Below, one piece after another: positions 23,408-30,359 of a stretch of 30,359 nt of DNA (position 1 is the stretch's first letter; each line of letters starts with the position of its first letter). Origin of the DNA: Streptomyces sp. NRRL WC-3618. Lineage in GTDB: Bacteria; Actinomycetota; Actinomycetes; Streptomycetales; Streptomycetaceae. The stretch spans positions 1-30,359 of the forward strand of contig NZ_LGDW01000495.1 in assembly GCF_001280005.1 (NCBI RefSeq), given 5' to 3'. The notes beneath the pieces were generated by a model, which made no database searches, was not told where the DNA came from, and saw nothing but the letters and a program-made list of their open reading frames with translations. The translations under genes and the position numbers were made by a program.

Positions 23408-24784
23408 TCAGGAGAGGGCCGCAGCGCCCGTCGTACGCAGCCGGTCCGGCACCGCCCACCACTGGTCGGGCCGGTCCACCACCGCCGCCTCCGGGCCGGT
23501 CTCGACGAACCGGGCGAGCCGCAGGAGGAACGCCGCGATGCCCGCCGCGCCCTGCATCCACATGGTGCCCGGCGGCAGCAGCGGCGACTCCTGGCGGTAC
23601 TCGACGAAGCGCCAGCGGGCGCCCGCCCCGTCCCTGACCGCCCGTTCCACCAGCGCGTCGCCCATCGTGCTGGCCGCCCGCACGAGCGTCGCCGCGGTGT
23701 CCGCGTCCGCGCAGTCCTGTGCCGCGTCCAGGAGTACGTCGCCCACGCCCGCCGTGCCGCAGCAGCGGCCGTCGTTGTCCCAGAACCCGGGGCGCAGGCG
23801 CTGCGGGAGCCCCGAGGTGAGGATCGACGTCAGGCAGCGCTGCCGCAGCTCGCCGACGCCGTGACCCGACACCTCCGTCACGCCCGCGTGGGCCAGCGCC
23901 GAGAACAGGTGCGAGGTGCCCGCGGGACCGTGACACCACGTGTACGTCACCGGCTCCACCTCGCGCCTCGACGGCGGGATCGTGTGCGGGACGATGAAGC
24001 CGCCGTCGTCCAGCGAACCCACCGACAGCACGTGCCGGGCCCCCTGGACCGCGGCGTCGACGAAGTCCTCCCTGCCGAGTGCCGCCCCCGCCACGGCCAG
24101 CGCCGAGGCCACTCCGGCGGTGCCGTGGGAGTAGTTCGGCGACCGGGACTCCGTGGTCGCCCCGATGCCCCAGTCCAGGCCCGCCGCCGTACGGTCCGCC
24201 ACCCGCAGCAGCGCCTCGCAGCCCGTCGTGGCGATCGGCTCCGCGAACTCGCCGCCCGCCCAGACGGCGGTCAGCACCACGCCCGCGGTGCCCATGATGA
24301 TGTCGTTGAGGGGCGCGTCCGACCTGGGCTCGAACCCGAGGGTGGTCGGCCAGCCGTCGGGTGTCGCCAGCTCGGCGAGCCGTCGCAGCGCGACCGACTC
24401 CGTGTCCGGGGCGAGCAGGCGCAGCGCCGTCACGAAGCCGGCCAGGCCGTCGTACAACGACGGTTCCGTCTGGACCTTCGCCTCCGCCGACAGCCTGGTC
24501 ACGATCCCGGCCGTCAACGACCGCTCCCGGTCGGCCGGTTCGCGGTACCGGGCGATCTCGGCCAGCACGGGGGCCAGGCCCGCGATGCCCGCGTACAGAC
24601 AGTCGCGGTCCTTGCCGGGTACGGCGTCCGCGCTGTCCTGGGCCACGTCCGAGGGGACCGTCTCGGGCAGCCACGGGCCGTCGTCGTCACGGACCTGGTC
24701 CAGCACCCACGACCAGGCGGCCTCGCCCAGTTCCCGGTACTCGTCGTAGGAATTCCTCGCGTCGCCCGCATCGTTCGTCGGCAC
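23408..24784 (-). CDS. Stand-alone LanC-like lanthionine cyclase family protein (CCG motif)
   Basis: The 458-aa alpha-toroid protein has the repeating GxxG helices of LanC (YAGIAGL, YDGLAGF, IMGTAGV, SHGTAGV, WCHGPAG, CCGTAG, MQGAAGI). Zinc ligands map to C284 in WCHGPAG and C341/C342 in RCCGTAG. LanC enzymes normally have Cys-Cys-His; here the His place is Cys, as in the CCG group of LanM cyclase domains. It may add thiols to dehydroamino acids in a peptide, or be a LanC-like protein of other function. No dehydratase or precursor adjoins it; the class III synthetase lies 2.7 kb to the right. GTG 24784 is the start in frame; the SD is poor. It converges on the GntR gene with 17 bp between. 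Confidence 0.87.
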   Translation of the reverse strand: MPTNDAGDARNSYDEYRELGEAAWSWVLDQVRDDDGPWLPETVPSDVAQDSADAVPGKDRDCLYAGIAGLAPVLAEIARYREPADRERSLTAGIVTRLSAEAKVQTEPSLYDGLAGFVTALRLLAPDTESVALRRLAELATPDGWPTTLGFEPRSDAPLNDIIMGTAGVVLTAVWAGGEFAEPIATTGCEALLRVADRTAAGLDWGIGATTESRSPNYSHGTAGVASALAVAGAALGREDFVDAAVQGARHVLSVGSLDDGGFIVPHTIPPSRREVEPVTYTWCHGPAGTSHLFSALAHAGVTEVSGHGVGELRQRCLTSILTSGLPQRLRPGFWDNDGRCCGTAGVGDVLLDAAQDCADADTAATLVRAASTMGDALVERAVRDGAGARWRFVEYRQESPLLPPGTMWMQGAAGIAAFLLRLARFVETGPEAAVVDRPDQWWAVPDRLRTTGAAALS

Positions 24785-24904
24785 CTGGTCACGCTACAAC
24801 CGGTTTGATCGCCGCCGGTAGGGCAGCCGCCGCCTCGGTCATGGGCGGGGAGGACCGTTCCCTCGCGGGCGGGAGCGGCTGCTTCGGCACGGTAGAAAGG
24901 ACCC

Positions 24905-25429
24905 ATGGCGGAGCGAAAGACCCCGATGGGGGACATGGACGACGTTGACGCGGTGACCCGTGCGGTGCTGACCGCGTCGCGGCTGCTGGTGGCGGTCTCC
25001 GCCCGCTCCCTCGCCGAGGTCGAGGAACGCGTGACGCTCCCGCAGTTCCGGATGCTGGTCGTCCTGTCCACGCGCGGCGACACCAAGCTGGTCACGCTCG
25101 CCGATCTGCTCCAGGTCGCCCCGTCCACCGCGATGCGTATGGTCGACCGGCTGATCGCGGCAGGCCTCGCGGAACGCCGGCTCAACCCCGCCAACCGCCG
25201 TGAGACACAGCTCGGCCTCACCGAGGAGGGGCGTCGTACGGTCGAGGACGTCATGGCCCGGCGGCGGGCCGAGGTCGCGGGGATCGTGGCACGCCTGGCC
25301 CCGGCGCGGCGGGCCGCACTCGTCGACGCGCTCACGGCGTTCAGCGAGGCGGGCGGCGAGCCCCCGGCCCCGACGGCGGACGAGACGGGGCCCAACCCCC
25401 TCGGCTGGGCGGACACCGTGCTCGTGTGA
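24905..25429 (+). CDS. MarR-family transcriptional regulator
   Basis: The 174-aa product has the MarR winged helix: LPQFRMLVVLSTRG, then LADLLQVAPSTAMRMVDRLIAAGLAERRLNPANRRETQLGLTEEG with the recognition helix and the wing Asp/Arg region. The C-terminal tail is proline-rich. ATG 24905 follows AAAGGA at close spacing. Divergent from the LanC-like gene with a 120-bp spacer, so it may control that gene. Confidence 0.88.
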   Translation: MAERKTPMGDMDDVDAVTRAVLTASRLLVAVSARSLAEVEERVTLPQFRMLVVLSTRGDTKLVTLADLLQVAPSTAMRMVDRLIAAGLAERRLNPANRRETQLGLTEEGRRTVEDVMARRRAEVAGIVARLAPARRAALVDALTAFSEAGGEPPAPTADETGPNPLGWADTVLV

Positions 25430-25556
25430 CGCCGCCGTTCACGGCGGACGTGATCCCCGTTTCCGGCCTTTTCAGCCAGGACGGGCATGGGGCCTGGGGG
25501 CCTTCTGGTGTGAGCAGTCGTACGCCAGTAGGTACGGGAGTTGGGAGAGATGAGAT

Positions 25557-25583
25557 GCAATAATTGCTCAGGGCAAATTTTGC
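25557..25583. promoter_or_regulatory. Tandem MarR-type palindromes in an AT-rich island
   Basis: GCAATAATTGC (25557-25567) and GCAAATTTTGC (25573-25583) are both perfect 5-bp-arm palindromes, centres 16 bp apart, and together they create TTGC-N5-GCAA at 25564-25576. The surrounding 25545-25600 is the most AT-rich stretch of this region and lies about 110 bp before the second MarR gene. Likely an autoregulatory operator overlapping the promoter (TAAATA at 25591). Nothing else stands out in 25430-25692. Confidence 0.55.
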
Positions 25584-25692
25584 ACTCTGCTAAATATGCC
25601 CCCGCCTTCCCGGGGGGCGGTGCGCCTTGCGGCCCGGCACACGGGATGATCGGTGGATGCGAGCTGCACAGGACGAGAGCCGAGGTGGTGAC

Positions 25693-26187
25693 GTGGCCGA
25701 AGGGGCGGAGTTCTCGTCGCCTCAGGAGGCCGCGAACGACGCGTTGGTGCTGGCGTTCGGACGGTTGCAGGGCGCGGCGAACCGGCTCGAGTACATCCTC
25801 GGCCGGTCGCTGGAGCGGGAGTGCGGCATCAGCCACCTCATGTACGAGGTGCTGCTCATCCTGGGACGGGCGGGCGGACCCGGGCTGTCCATGCGGGCCG
25901 TCGCCCAGGCGCAGGTGCTGACCACGGGCGGTGTGACACGGCTGGTGGACCGGATGGCGGCGGCCGGGCTGGTCGAGCGGGCCGACGACCCGGACGACCG
26001 GCGTGGCCGCCTGGTACGGCTGACGCGGCTGGGGGAGGAGACCGTCGTACGCGCGTCCGGGGTGCACGTGGAGAACATCCGCCGCTATTTCGTGGCGCCG
26101 CTGCCGCCCGAGGACGTGGAACGGTTCGCCGACGACCTGCGCATCCTCAGCCAATCCGCGCGGGACGAACTGCCCCGCCTGCCCTGA
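25693..26187 (+). CDS. MarR-family transcriptional regulator
   Basis: The 164-aa product has a MarR core: ISHLMYEVLLILGRAG, then MRAVAQAQVLTTGGVTRLVDRMAAAGLVERADDPDDRRGRLVRLTRLGEE (helix-turn-helix and wing with the DxRxR signature) and a helical C terminus. GTG 25693 was chosen for the GAGG 7 nt upstream; ATG 25657 in the same frame would add 12 residues. The palindromes at 25557-25583 are its likely binding sites. Confidence 0.85.
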   Translation: MAEGAEFSSPQEAANDALVLAFGRLQGAANRLEYILGRSLERECGISHLMYEVLLILGRAGGPGLSMRAVAQAQVLTTGGVTRLVDRMAAAGLVERADDPDDRRGRLVRLTRLGEETVVRASGVHVENIRRYFVAPLPPEDVERFADDLRILSQSARDELPRLP

Positions 26188-26276
26188 CGCACGGGGCTGT
26201 CAGCGTCGCGCGCGTCCCGCCCGACTCGCGCGCCCAACCCGTCTGGCGACCCTTCCCCGACAACGCCGTTGACCGG

Positions 26277-26939
26277 TCACCGGTTTCCGTCGCGCAGGAC
26301 AGCGTCGACGACGCGATCGACGAGGGACGTGAGTTCGTCCTGGTCGCGCTGTCCGAAGGCTGTAGTCCACAGCGCGAACCGGCCGAAGAGCGCGGACCAC
26401 AGCAGTAAGGCGGCTGATTCCACGCCGTCCGGCCAGCGCAGTCCCTCGCCCTCGCAGGCGTGGACGGCGTCCACCCACTGCTGCCACAGAAGACGAGCGG
26501 GGTGCTCCTGACCGGGCTCACCGAAGCTCGACGCATCGTGGCCGAACATCATGCGGATGACTCCGCGCTCAGCGACAGCGAAGGCGCAGAAGGCGTTCGC
26601 CTGGGCGCGGAGTCGTTCGCTGGCATCGGCGCCGCGGCCCGCTGCCCGGGCGTCGGCCTCGCGCATCTCCGCGACAACCCGTTGGTATCCGTCCTCGGCA
26701 ACCGCTCGGGCGAGTTGTTCCTTGTCCGCGAAGTGCAGATACATGCTCTGGGCCGCGATGCCGACCTCCCGCGCGACTTCCCGAAGGGACACCGGGAGGG
26801 CGTTGTCGGTCAGTTTCTCGTCGAGAAGGCGTGCGACGGCGGCCAGGATTTCCGCGCGGAGCCGGTCCCCGTGGCCGCGAGGGTTACGTCTGCGGGCAGT
26901 GTCGGTGCTGGTCGCGGAGTCCTGGTTCATGTGTCTCAT
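26277..26939 (-). CDS. TetR-family transcriptional regulator
   Basis: The 220-aa product has an N-terminal TetR DNA-binding domain: RLRAEILAAVARLLDE, then PVSLREVAREVGIAAQSMYLHFADKEQLARAVAEDGY (about 50-85), followed by an all-helical ligand domain with RLLWQQWVDAVHACEGEGL. Starts at 26939 and 26930 are both possible and neither has a strong SD. It is downstream of the CMD remnant on the same strand. The tandem TTAC-N4-GTAA sites at 27204-27231, beyond the remnant, are its likely operators. Confidence 0.88.
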   Translation of the reverse strand: MRHMNQDSATSTDTARRRNPRGHGDRLRAEILAAVARLLDEKLTDNALPVSLREVAREVGIAAQSMYLHFADKEQLARAVAEDGYQRVVAEMREADARAAGRGADASERLRAQANAFCAFAVAERGVIRMMFGHDASSFGEPGQEHPARLLWQQWVDAVHACEGEGLRWPDGVESAALLLWSALFGRFALWTTAFGQRDQDELTSLVDRVVDAVLRDGNR

Positions 26940-27006
26940 TCTGCGGGAGCGAAGCCTTGCGGGAGCGCGCGGTCGTCGCCGTGGCGCCCGCCGCGAGGCG
27001 CCGCGG

Positions 27007-27159
27007 TTACGCCTCCTCGATCGCGCGGGCCACGCTGGCCATGGCCTGGCCGGCGGCAGTGAGCCCGACGTAGGGGACGGTCTGGAGCACAGCCTCGAGG
27101 ATCTCCTGCGGGGTCAGACCGTTGCTGAGGCCTCCGAGGACGTGATTTCCGACGATCAC
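27007..27159 (-). pseudogene. C-terminal remnant of a carboxymuconolactone decarboxylase family gene
   Basis: From GTG 27159 to TAA 27007 the frame encodes 50 residues, including NHVLGGLSNGLTPQEILEAV and LQTVPYVGLTAAGQAMASV. This is the C-terminal part of the CMD/AhpD-like fold (family proteins are about 120-130 aa or more). The N-terminal half with the CxxC/catalytic region is missing; an in-frame TGA lies a few codons upstream, directly against the tandem operator. Most simply, this is a gene truncated by deletion, leaving its promoter-operator and tail. Confidence 0.6.
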
Positions 27160-27203
27160 GCCGACGAGCCGCCTCGGCCGCCCAGGATTACCACGGGGTC
27201 ACC

Positions 27204-27231
27204 TTACGTTTGTAACCTTACATATGTAAGG
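27204..27231. promoter_or_regulatory. Tandem TTAC-N4-GTAA operators (TetR type)
   Basis: TTACGTTTGTAA (27204-27215) and TTACATATGTAA (27218-27229) are repeated 14 bp apart. The second extends to a perfect 16-bp palindrome CCTTACATATGTAAGG (27216-27231). Such paired sites are typical of TetR dimers; the TetR gene follows the CMD remnant 265 bp away. Confidence 0.65.
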
Positions 27232-27316
27232 CATGTATTCCCTGGGGAGCGCATGGCTTGGTGACAACCGCGCATGTGGCAGTCCGTCAACTGTGGCTCG
27301 GCCGGCCATGTGAAGT

Positions 27317-27333
27317 GCACAGTCCGACTGTGC
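27317..27333. promoter_or_regulatory. Inverted repeat GCACAGT-CCG-ACTGTGC upstream of lanKC
   Basis: A perfect 7-bp-arm palindrome 121 bp before the lanthipeptide synthetase start. The spacer 27232-27453 also holds ATG 27408 behind AAGGAAG, but that frame is out of register with lanKC and is not taken as a gene. The palindrome may be the operator of the lanthipeptide operon. Confidence 0.45.
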
Positions 27334-27453
27334 GCATCACACGCCCACCGATGACAGACGAACGATGTCCGCGCCACCGCGCTCTGCGATGGTGAGAAGG
27401 AAGTGCCATGAAAACCGCTGGGGGAGGGCGACCCGGCAGCACTGGAGGCTCCC

Positions 27454-30126
27454 GTGGACAAGCGGTACGAGGTCTACTGCCTCACCCACCCGCACTTCTA
27501 CGACGCCCCGTCCTCGCACGGTGGAACACACGGCCGATTCCGTCAGGCAGACGCCCCGCTCCAGGAGGCATGGAAGCGCGCGAAGGTCGGCGAGTGGCTG
27601 GCCTTCCGCCCCCTCGACGTACGGCTCCCGCAGCAGGGCTGGAAGATCCATGTGTCGGCCTGCCTGGACAACGCCCAGTCGATCCTGGACGAGGTGTGGG
27701 AGTACTGCGTGCCCCGCCGTATCGCGTTCAAGTTCCTCCCCGGGCTGGAGACCCTGTTCCTCGCCAACGCCAAGTACGCGCACAGGGGTTCCAGCGGCAA
27801 GTTCGTCACCGTCTACCCGAGCGACGAGGTCGCGTGCGAGCGGATCCTCACCGAACTGGGCGACATCCTCGACGGCTTCCCCGGGCCGTACATCCTCAGC
27901 GATCTGCGCTGGGGGGACGGCCCGCTCCACGTCCGGTACGGCGCCTTCGCCGACCGGTACTGCGTGTCGGCCGACGGTGAGGTGGAGCAGGCGGTGGCGG
28001 ACCCCTCGGGGCGTCTGGTCCCCGATGTGCGCGGGCCCACCTTCCGGACACCGGAGTGGGTGGACCTGCCCGGCTTCCTCGAACCCCACCTCGCCGCGAG
28101 CCGCCGGACCACGGTCGCCGATCTGCCCTACCGGATCGACAAGGCACTGCACTTCTCCAACGGCGGTGGGCTGTACGCCGGAACGGACAGGCGCACCCAG
28201 GAGCGGGTCGTGCTCAAGGAGGCCCGGCCCTACGCGGGGCTCACCCCGGACGGCGCGGACGCCGTCACCCGGCTGGAGCGCGAGCGGGAGGCCCTGGCAC
28301 GGCTGCGCGGGCTCGATTGCGTCCCCGCGCTCCGCGACCACTTCGACCTGGGCGGTCACCGCTTCGTCGTCGAGGACTTCATCGAGGGGAAACCCCTGCA
28401 CCAACTGCTCGTCGAGCGCAGTCCGCTCGCCGAACTGGACCCGGACCCGACCTCCTTCGCCGACTACACCACCTGGGCCCTGGGGGTGCTCCGGAGAGTG
28501 CGGGAGGCCGTCGCGGCGGTCCATGAACGGGACATCGTCATCGGTGACGTGCACACCTTCAACGTGATGGTCCGGCCCGACGACACGGTGGTCCTGATCG
28601 ACTTCGAGGGTGCGTCGGACGTGGCGCACGCCCGCCACCAGGTCCTCGCGGCCCCCGGCTTCCACGCCCCGAGCACCACCACCGGTTTCGACATCGACCG
28701 ATACGCGCTGGCCTGCCTGGAGATCTCTCTGTTCCTGCCGCTGACCGGTCTGATCGAGCTGGACCGCGGCAAGGCGGGCCAGTTGGCCAGGGAGGCAGCC
28801 CGACTGTTCCCGGTCCCCGACGGCCTCCTCGACGAGGCCGTACGCACGATCACCGGGGACGGCGGGTTCACCGGGAGCGGCGGGTTCACCGGGGATGGTG
28901 GGATCACCGGGGATGACGGGGCCGTCGCCGACAAGGACGACGAACCCCGTCTCGAACCCGACCACGCCGGCTGGCTGCGCGCCCGCGAGTCGATCACATC
29001 CGCGATCCTCGCCTCCGCCACCCCCGAGCGCGACGACCGGCTGTTCCCCGGCGACATCGAGCAGTTCACCGCGCCCGGCGGGGGCCTGGGCCTCGCCCAC
29101 GGCGCTGCCGGGGTGCTGTACGCGCTGGACGTGACGGGCGCCGGACGACACCCCGACCACGAGGACTGGCTCATCCGGCACGCGCTGCACCCGCCGCCCG
29201 GCGTCCGCCTCGGCCTCTACGACGGCCTGCACGGCACCGCGTTCGTCCTCGACCACCTCGGCCACCACGAGGAGGCCGTCAAGCTCCTCGACATGTGCCT
29301 CGGCGAGCACTGGGAGAACCTGGCCCTCGACCTCAAGGGCGGGCTGTCCGGCATCGGGCTCGCTCTGCTGCACTTCGCGGCCACCACCGGCGACGCCACC
29401 GTCCGTGACGCCGCCCGCCGCGTGGCGACGACCGTCGCCGACCGGCTGGGCCCCGTCGACGCCGTACCGGAGATCAGCGGCGGCACCCACCCGAGAGCGG
29501 GGCTGATGTACGGCTCGTCCGGTCCGGCGCTGCTGTTCCTGCGCCTCCACGAGTACGACGGCGACCCGGCGCACCTCGACCTCGCCGCGACCGCTCTGCG
29601 CCAGGACCTGCGCCGCTGCGTGGTCCGCGCGGAGGGCTCGATGGAGGTGAACGAGGGGTTCCGCACGATGCCCTACCTCGCGGACGGCAGTGTGGGCATC
29701 GGCATGGTCATCGACGACTACCTGACTCTCCGCGCGGACGAGGAGTTCGCGACCGCCGCCGAGGCGATCCGCGAGGCATCCCGGGCGTCGTTCTACGTCG
29801 AACCCGGACTCTTCGACGGTGTCGCCGGGATGATCCTCCACCGCGGCCGCGCCCACCCGCCCGGCACGGCCGCCGCCCGCGATCCCGTGGTCGCGGCCCA
29901 CATCCGGCGGCTGGCCCGCCACGCCTGCGTTCTCGACGGCCGGCTGGCCTTCCCCGGCGAGCAGTTGATGCGACTGTCCATGGATCTGGCCACCGGCGGC
30001 GCGGGCGTCGTGCTCGCCCTCGGCGCCGCCTGCCACGCCGCGCCCACCGGACTGCCCTTCCTCACACCGGGCCGCCGCTCCCCTCTCGACATTCCCGTCC
30101 CGCCGCACATGAGCGAAAGGAGGTGA
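27454..30126 (+). CDS. Class III lanthipeptide synthetase (LanKC)
   Basis: The 890-aa three-part enzyme begins MDKRYEVYCLTHPHFYD, the usual N terminus of SapB/labyrinthopeptin-type synthetases. Residues 1-200 form the lyase part. A Ser/Thr kinase domain (about 225-440) has VVLKEA (K255), GDVHTFN (D365, N370) and DFE (383-385), and phosphorylates Ser/Thr of the precursor. A LanC-like cyclase (about 510-880) lacks the zinc Cys/Cys/His ligands, which marks class III rather than class IV. An 18-bp repeat region forms the kinase-cyclase linker. GTG 27454 has GGAGG 5 nt upstream. The precursor gene starts 7 nt after the stop, its SD lying over the stop codon. Confidence 0.93.
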   Translation: MDKRYEVYCLTHPHFYDAPSSHGGTHGRFRQADAPLQEAWKRAKVGEWLAFRPLDVRLPQQGWKIHVSACLDNAQSILDEVWEYCVPRRIAFKFLPGLETLFLANAKYAHRGSSGKFVTVYPSDEVACERILTELGDILDGFPGPYILSDLRWGDGPLHVRYGAFADRYCVSADGEVEQAVADPSGRLVPDVRGPTFRTPEWVDLPGFLEPHLAASRRTTVADLPYRIDKALHFSNGGGLYAGTDRRTQERVVLKEARPYAGLTPDGADAVTRLEREREALARLRGLDCVPALRDHFDLGGHRFVVEDFIEGKPLHQLLVERSPLAELDPDPTSFADYTTWALGVLRRVREAVAAVHERDIVIGDVHTFNVMVRPDDTVVLIDFEGASDVAHARHQVLAAPGFHAPSTTTGFDIDRYALACLEISLFLPLTGLIELDRGKAGQLAREAARLFPVPDGLLDEAVRTITGDGGFTGSGGFTGDGGITGDDGAVADKDDEPRLEPDHAGWLRARESITSAILASATPERDDRLFPGDIEQFTAPGGGLGLAHGAAGVLYALDVTGAGRHPDHEDWLIRHALHPPPGVRLGLYDGLHGTAFVLDHLGHHEEAVKLLDMCLGEHWENLALDLKGGLSGIGLALLHFAATTGDATVRDAARRVATTVADRLGPVDAVPEISGGTHPRAGLMYGSSGPALLFLRLHEYDGDPAHLDLAATALRQDLRRCVVRAEGSMEVNEGFRTMPYLADGSVGIGMVIDDYLTLRADEEFATAAEAIREASRASFYVEPGLFDGVAGMILHRGRAHPPGTAAARDPVVAAHIRRLARHACVLDGRLAFPGEQLMRLSMDLATGGAGVVLALGAACHAAPTGLPFLTPGRRSPLDIPVPPHMSERR
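28849..28920 (+). repeat. 18-bp in-frame tandem repeat, four units, in lanKC
   Basis: Units at 28849, 28867, 28885 and 28903 follow WTCACCGGGGAYGGYGGG-like sequence and encode ITGDGG, FTGSGG, FTGDGG, ITGDDG (residues 466-489). The Gly-rich, flexible stretch sits between the kinase and cyclase domains. Confidence 0.85.
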
Positions 30127-30132
30127 ACACAT

Positions 30133-30261
30133 ATGTCGCTCCTCGAACTGCAAGGTCTGACCATCGAGTCGGAGACCGGCCTGAAGCCGCCGCCTGGCAG
30201 CAGGGCAAGCAAGGGTTGCTTCCTCGGAGGAGGAAGCCTCTTCAGCCTCCTGTTCTGCTAG
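30133..30261 (+). CDS. Class III lanthipeptide precursor (LanA) with two labionin-type motifs
   Basis: The 42-aa peptide has a leader starting MSLLELQGL, with the LLELQ helix motif by which class III synthetases bind precursors, then a Pro-rich hinge (KPPP, 18-21). The core holds S23-x2-S26-x2-C29 and S35-x2-S38-x3-C42, two SxxSx(2-5)C units that class III enzymes turn into labionin or lanthionine rings. AAAGGAGGTGA at 30116-30126 gives a near-ideal SD 6 nt before ATG 30133. It follows lanKC directly and ends on the C-terminal cysteine, as in labyrinthopeptin- and SapB-like peptides. The core is hydrophobic (SLFSLLFC), consistent with a surface-active or membrane-directed product. Confidence 0.9.
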   Translation: MSLLELQGLTIESETGLKPPPGSRASKGCFLGGGSLFSLLFC

Positions 30262-30286
30262 CGGCCAGGGCTCCTGGCACAACGGC

Positions 30287-30307
30287 GGGGGCCCCTCCGG
30301 GGCCCCC
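30287..30307 (+). terminator. GC-rich terminator after the lanthipeptide precursor
   Basis: GGGGGCCCC-TCC-GGGGCCCCC is a perfect 9-bp stem starting 26 nt after the precursor stop. A smaller stem GCCAGG-GCT-CCTGGC lies at 30264-30278. Precursor genes are often followed by such a hairpin, which lowers or ends transcription into the transporter genes. Confidence 0.65.
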
Positions 30308-30359
30308 CCCCCCCCCTCCCCCCCCCCCCGGGAGCAAAGAGGGCCCCCCCGGGACCGCC
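30303..30359. other. Poly-C tracts of doubtful quality at the window end
   Basis: A run of 14 C, one T and a run of 11 C are followed by GGGAGCAAAGAGGG and another run of 7 C. Nothing comparable occurs elsewhere in the window. It begins exactly at the terminator stem, where polymerases stall, so it looks like sequencing or assembly error at a contig edge. Confidence 0.5.

Noticed and set aside
27204..27461. 85-aa minus-strand frame across the operator region
   Set aside because: It runs through palindromic control DNA, has no SD or family features, and lacks coding third-position bias.
27408..27980. ATG with AAGGAAG before it, opening a 190-aa frame that overlaps lanKC
   Set aside because: The frame is out of register with lanKC and its product is Arg/Pro-rich noise; the LanKC N terminus is complete from GTG 27454. 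A short leader peptide cannot be fully excluded.
27337..30282. 981-aa open frame antisense to lanKC
   Set aside because: High-GC codon bias keeps the opposite frame open; the translation is Val/Gly/Arg/Glu low-complexity without any motif, while the plus strand carries a clear LanKC.
1..30359. tRNA, rRNA, CRISPR array, insertion sequence, integrase or attachment site
   Set aside because: No tRNA-like cloverleaf, repeat-spacer array, transposase/integrase frame or terminal inverted repeat pair was seen on either strand.

Overview
The window reads as chromosomal DNA of a Streptomyces or close relative. GC is very high, third codon positions are almost all G or C, GTG starts are common, and genes are packed with GTGA/ATGA overlaps. 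Actinomycete-specific small families (DUF5999, DUF6299) and many MarR, TetR, GntR and PaaX regulators are present. All calls come from reading the sequence and recalled family knowledge; no database was searched.

Left part (1-5.2 kb): the tail of an unidentified gene, then a convergent, translationally coupled pair on the minus strand (SPFH/band-7 protein and an NAD-kinase-fold protein). Next come arginine deiminase (arcA) and ornithine carbamoyltransferase (argF), two steps of the arginine deiminase route, and a minus-strand RsbW-type ATP-binding protein.

Aromatic-acid block (5.4-13.0 kb): an enoyl-CoA hydratase overlaps a fused FAD-monooxygenase/old-yellow-enzyme protein of the 2-aminobenzoyl-CoA monooxygenase/reductase (or salicylyl-CoA hydroxylase) type. 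A PaaX-family repressor and an aryl-CoA ligase lie on the minus strand, and an acyl-CoA dehydrogenase overlaps a RidA-type deaminase on the plus strand. The block looks like a CoA-dependent anthranilate-type catabolic unit. An identical 12-bp palindrome, TGACGACAGTCA, stands at the same distance from a GATA element in front of both plus-strand operons.

Peptidase block (13.0-17.6 kb): DUF5999 and DUF6299 small proteins, a CxxC/CxxC microprotein, then a minus-strand run of four genes: a 58-aa cysteine-rich peptide, an M6-type metalloprotease, an unrecognised 101-aa protein and a protealysin-like M4 metalloprotease. The run ends at a 27-bp perfect hairpin. Neither protease has a visible signal peptide. 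This is the least explained part of the window.

Hydroxyproline block (17.6-23.4 kb): a three-subunit hydroxyproline/proline dehydrogenase-like oxidase (FAD subunit, 2Fe-2S subunit, FAD/NAD subunit), a DapA-family deaminase, a proline-racemase-family 4-hydroxyproline epimerase and an FCD-type GntR regulator. Together they would convert trans-4-hydroxy-L-proline to 2-oxoglutarate semialdehyde; the last dehydrogenase is not in the window.

Right part (23.4-30.36 kb): a stand-alone LanC-like cyclase with a CCG zinc motif, two MarR genes, a TetR gene, a broken carboxymuconolactone-decarboxylase remnant behind a tandem palindromic operator, and a class III lanthipeptide synthetase (LanKC) followed at once by its 42-aa precursor peptide. 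The precursor carries two SxxSx(2-3)C labionin-type motifs. The last ~60 bases are abnormal poly-C and look like a sequence-quality or contig edge.
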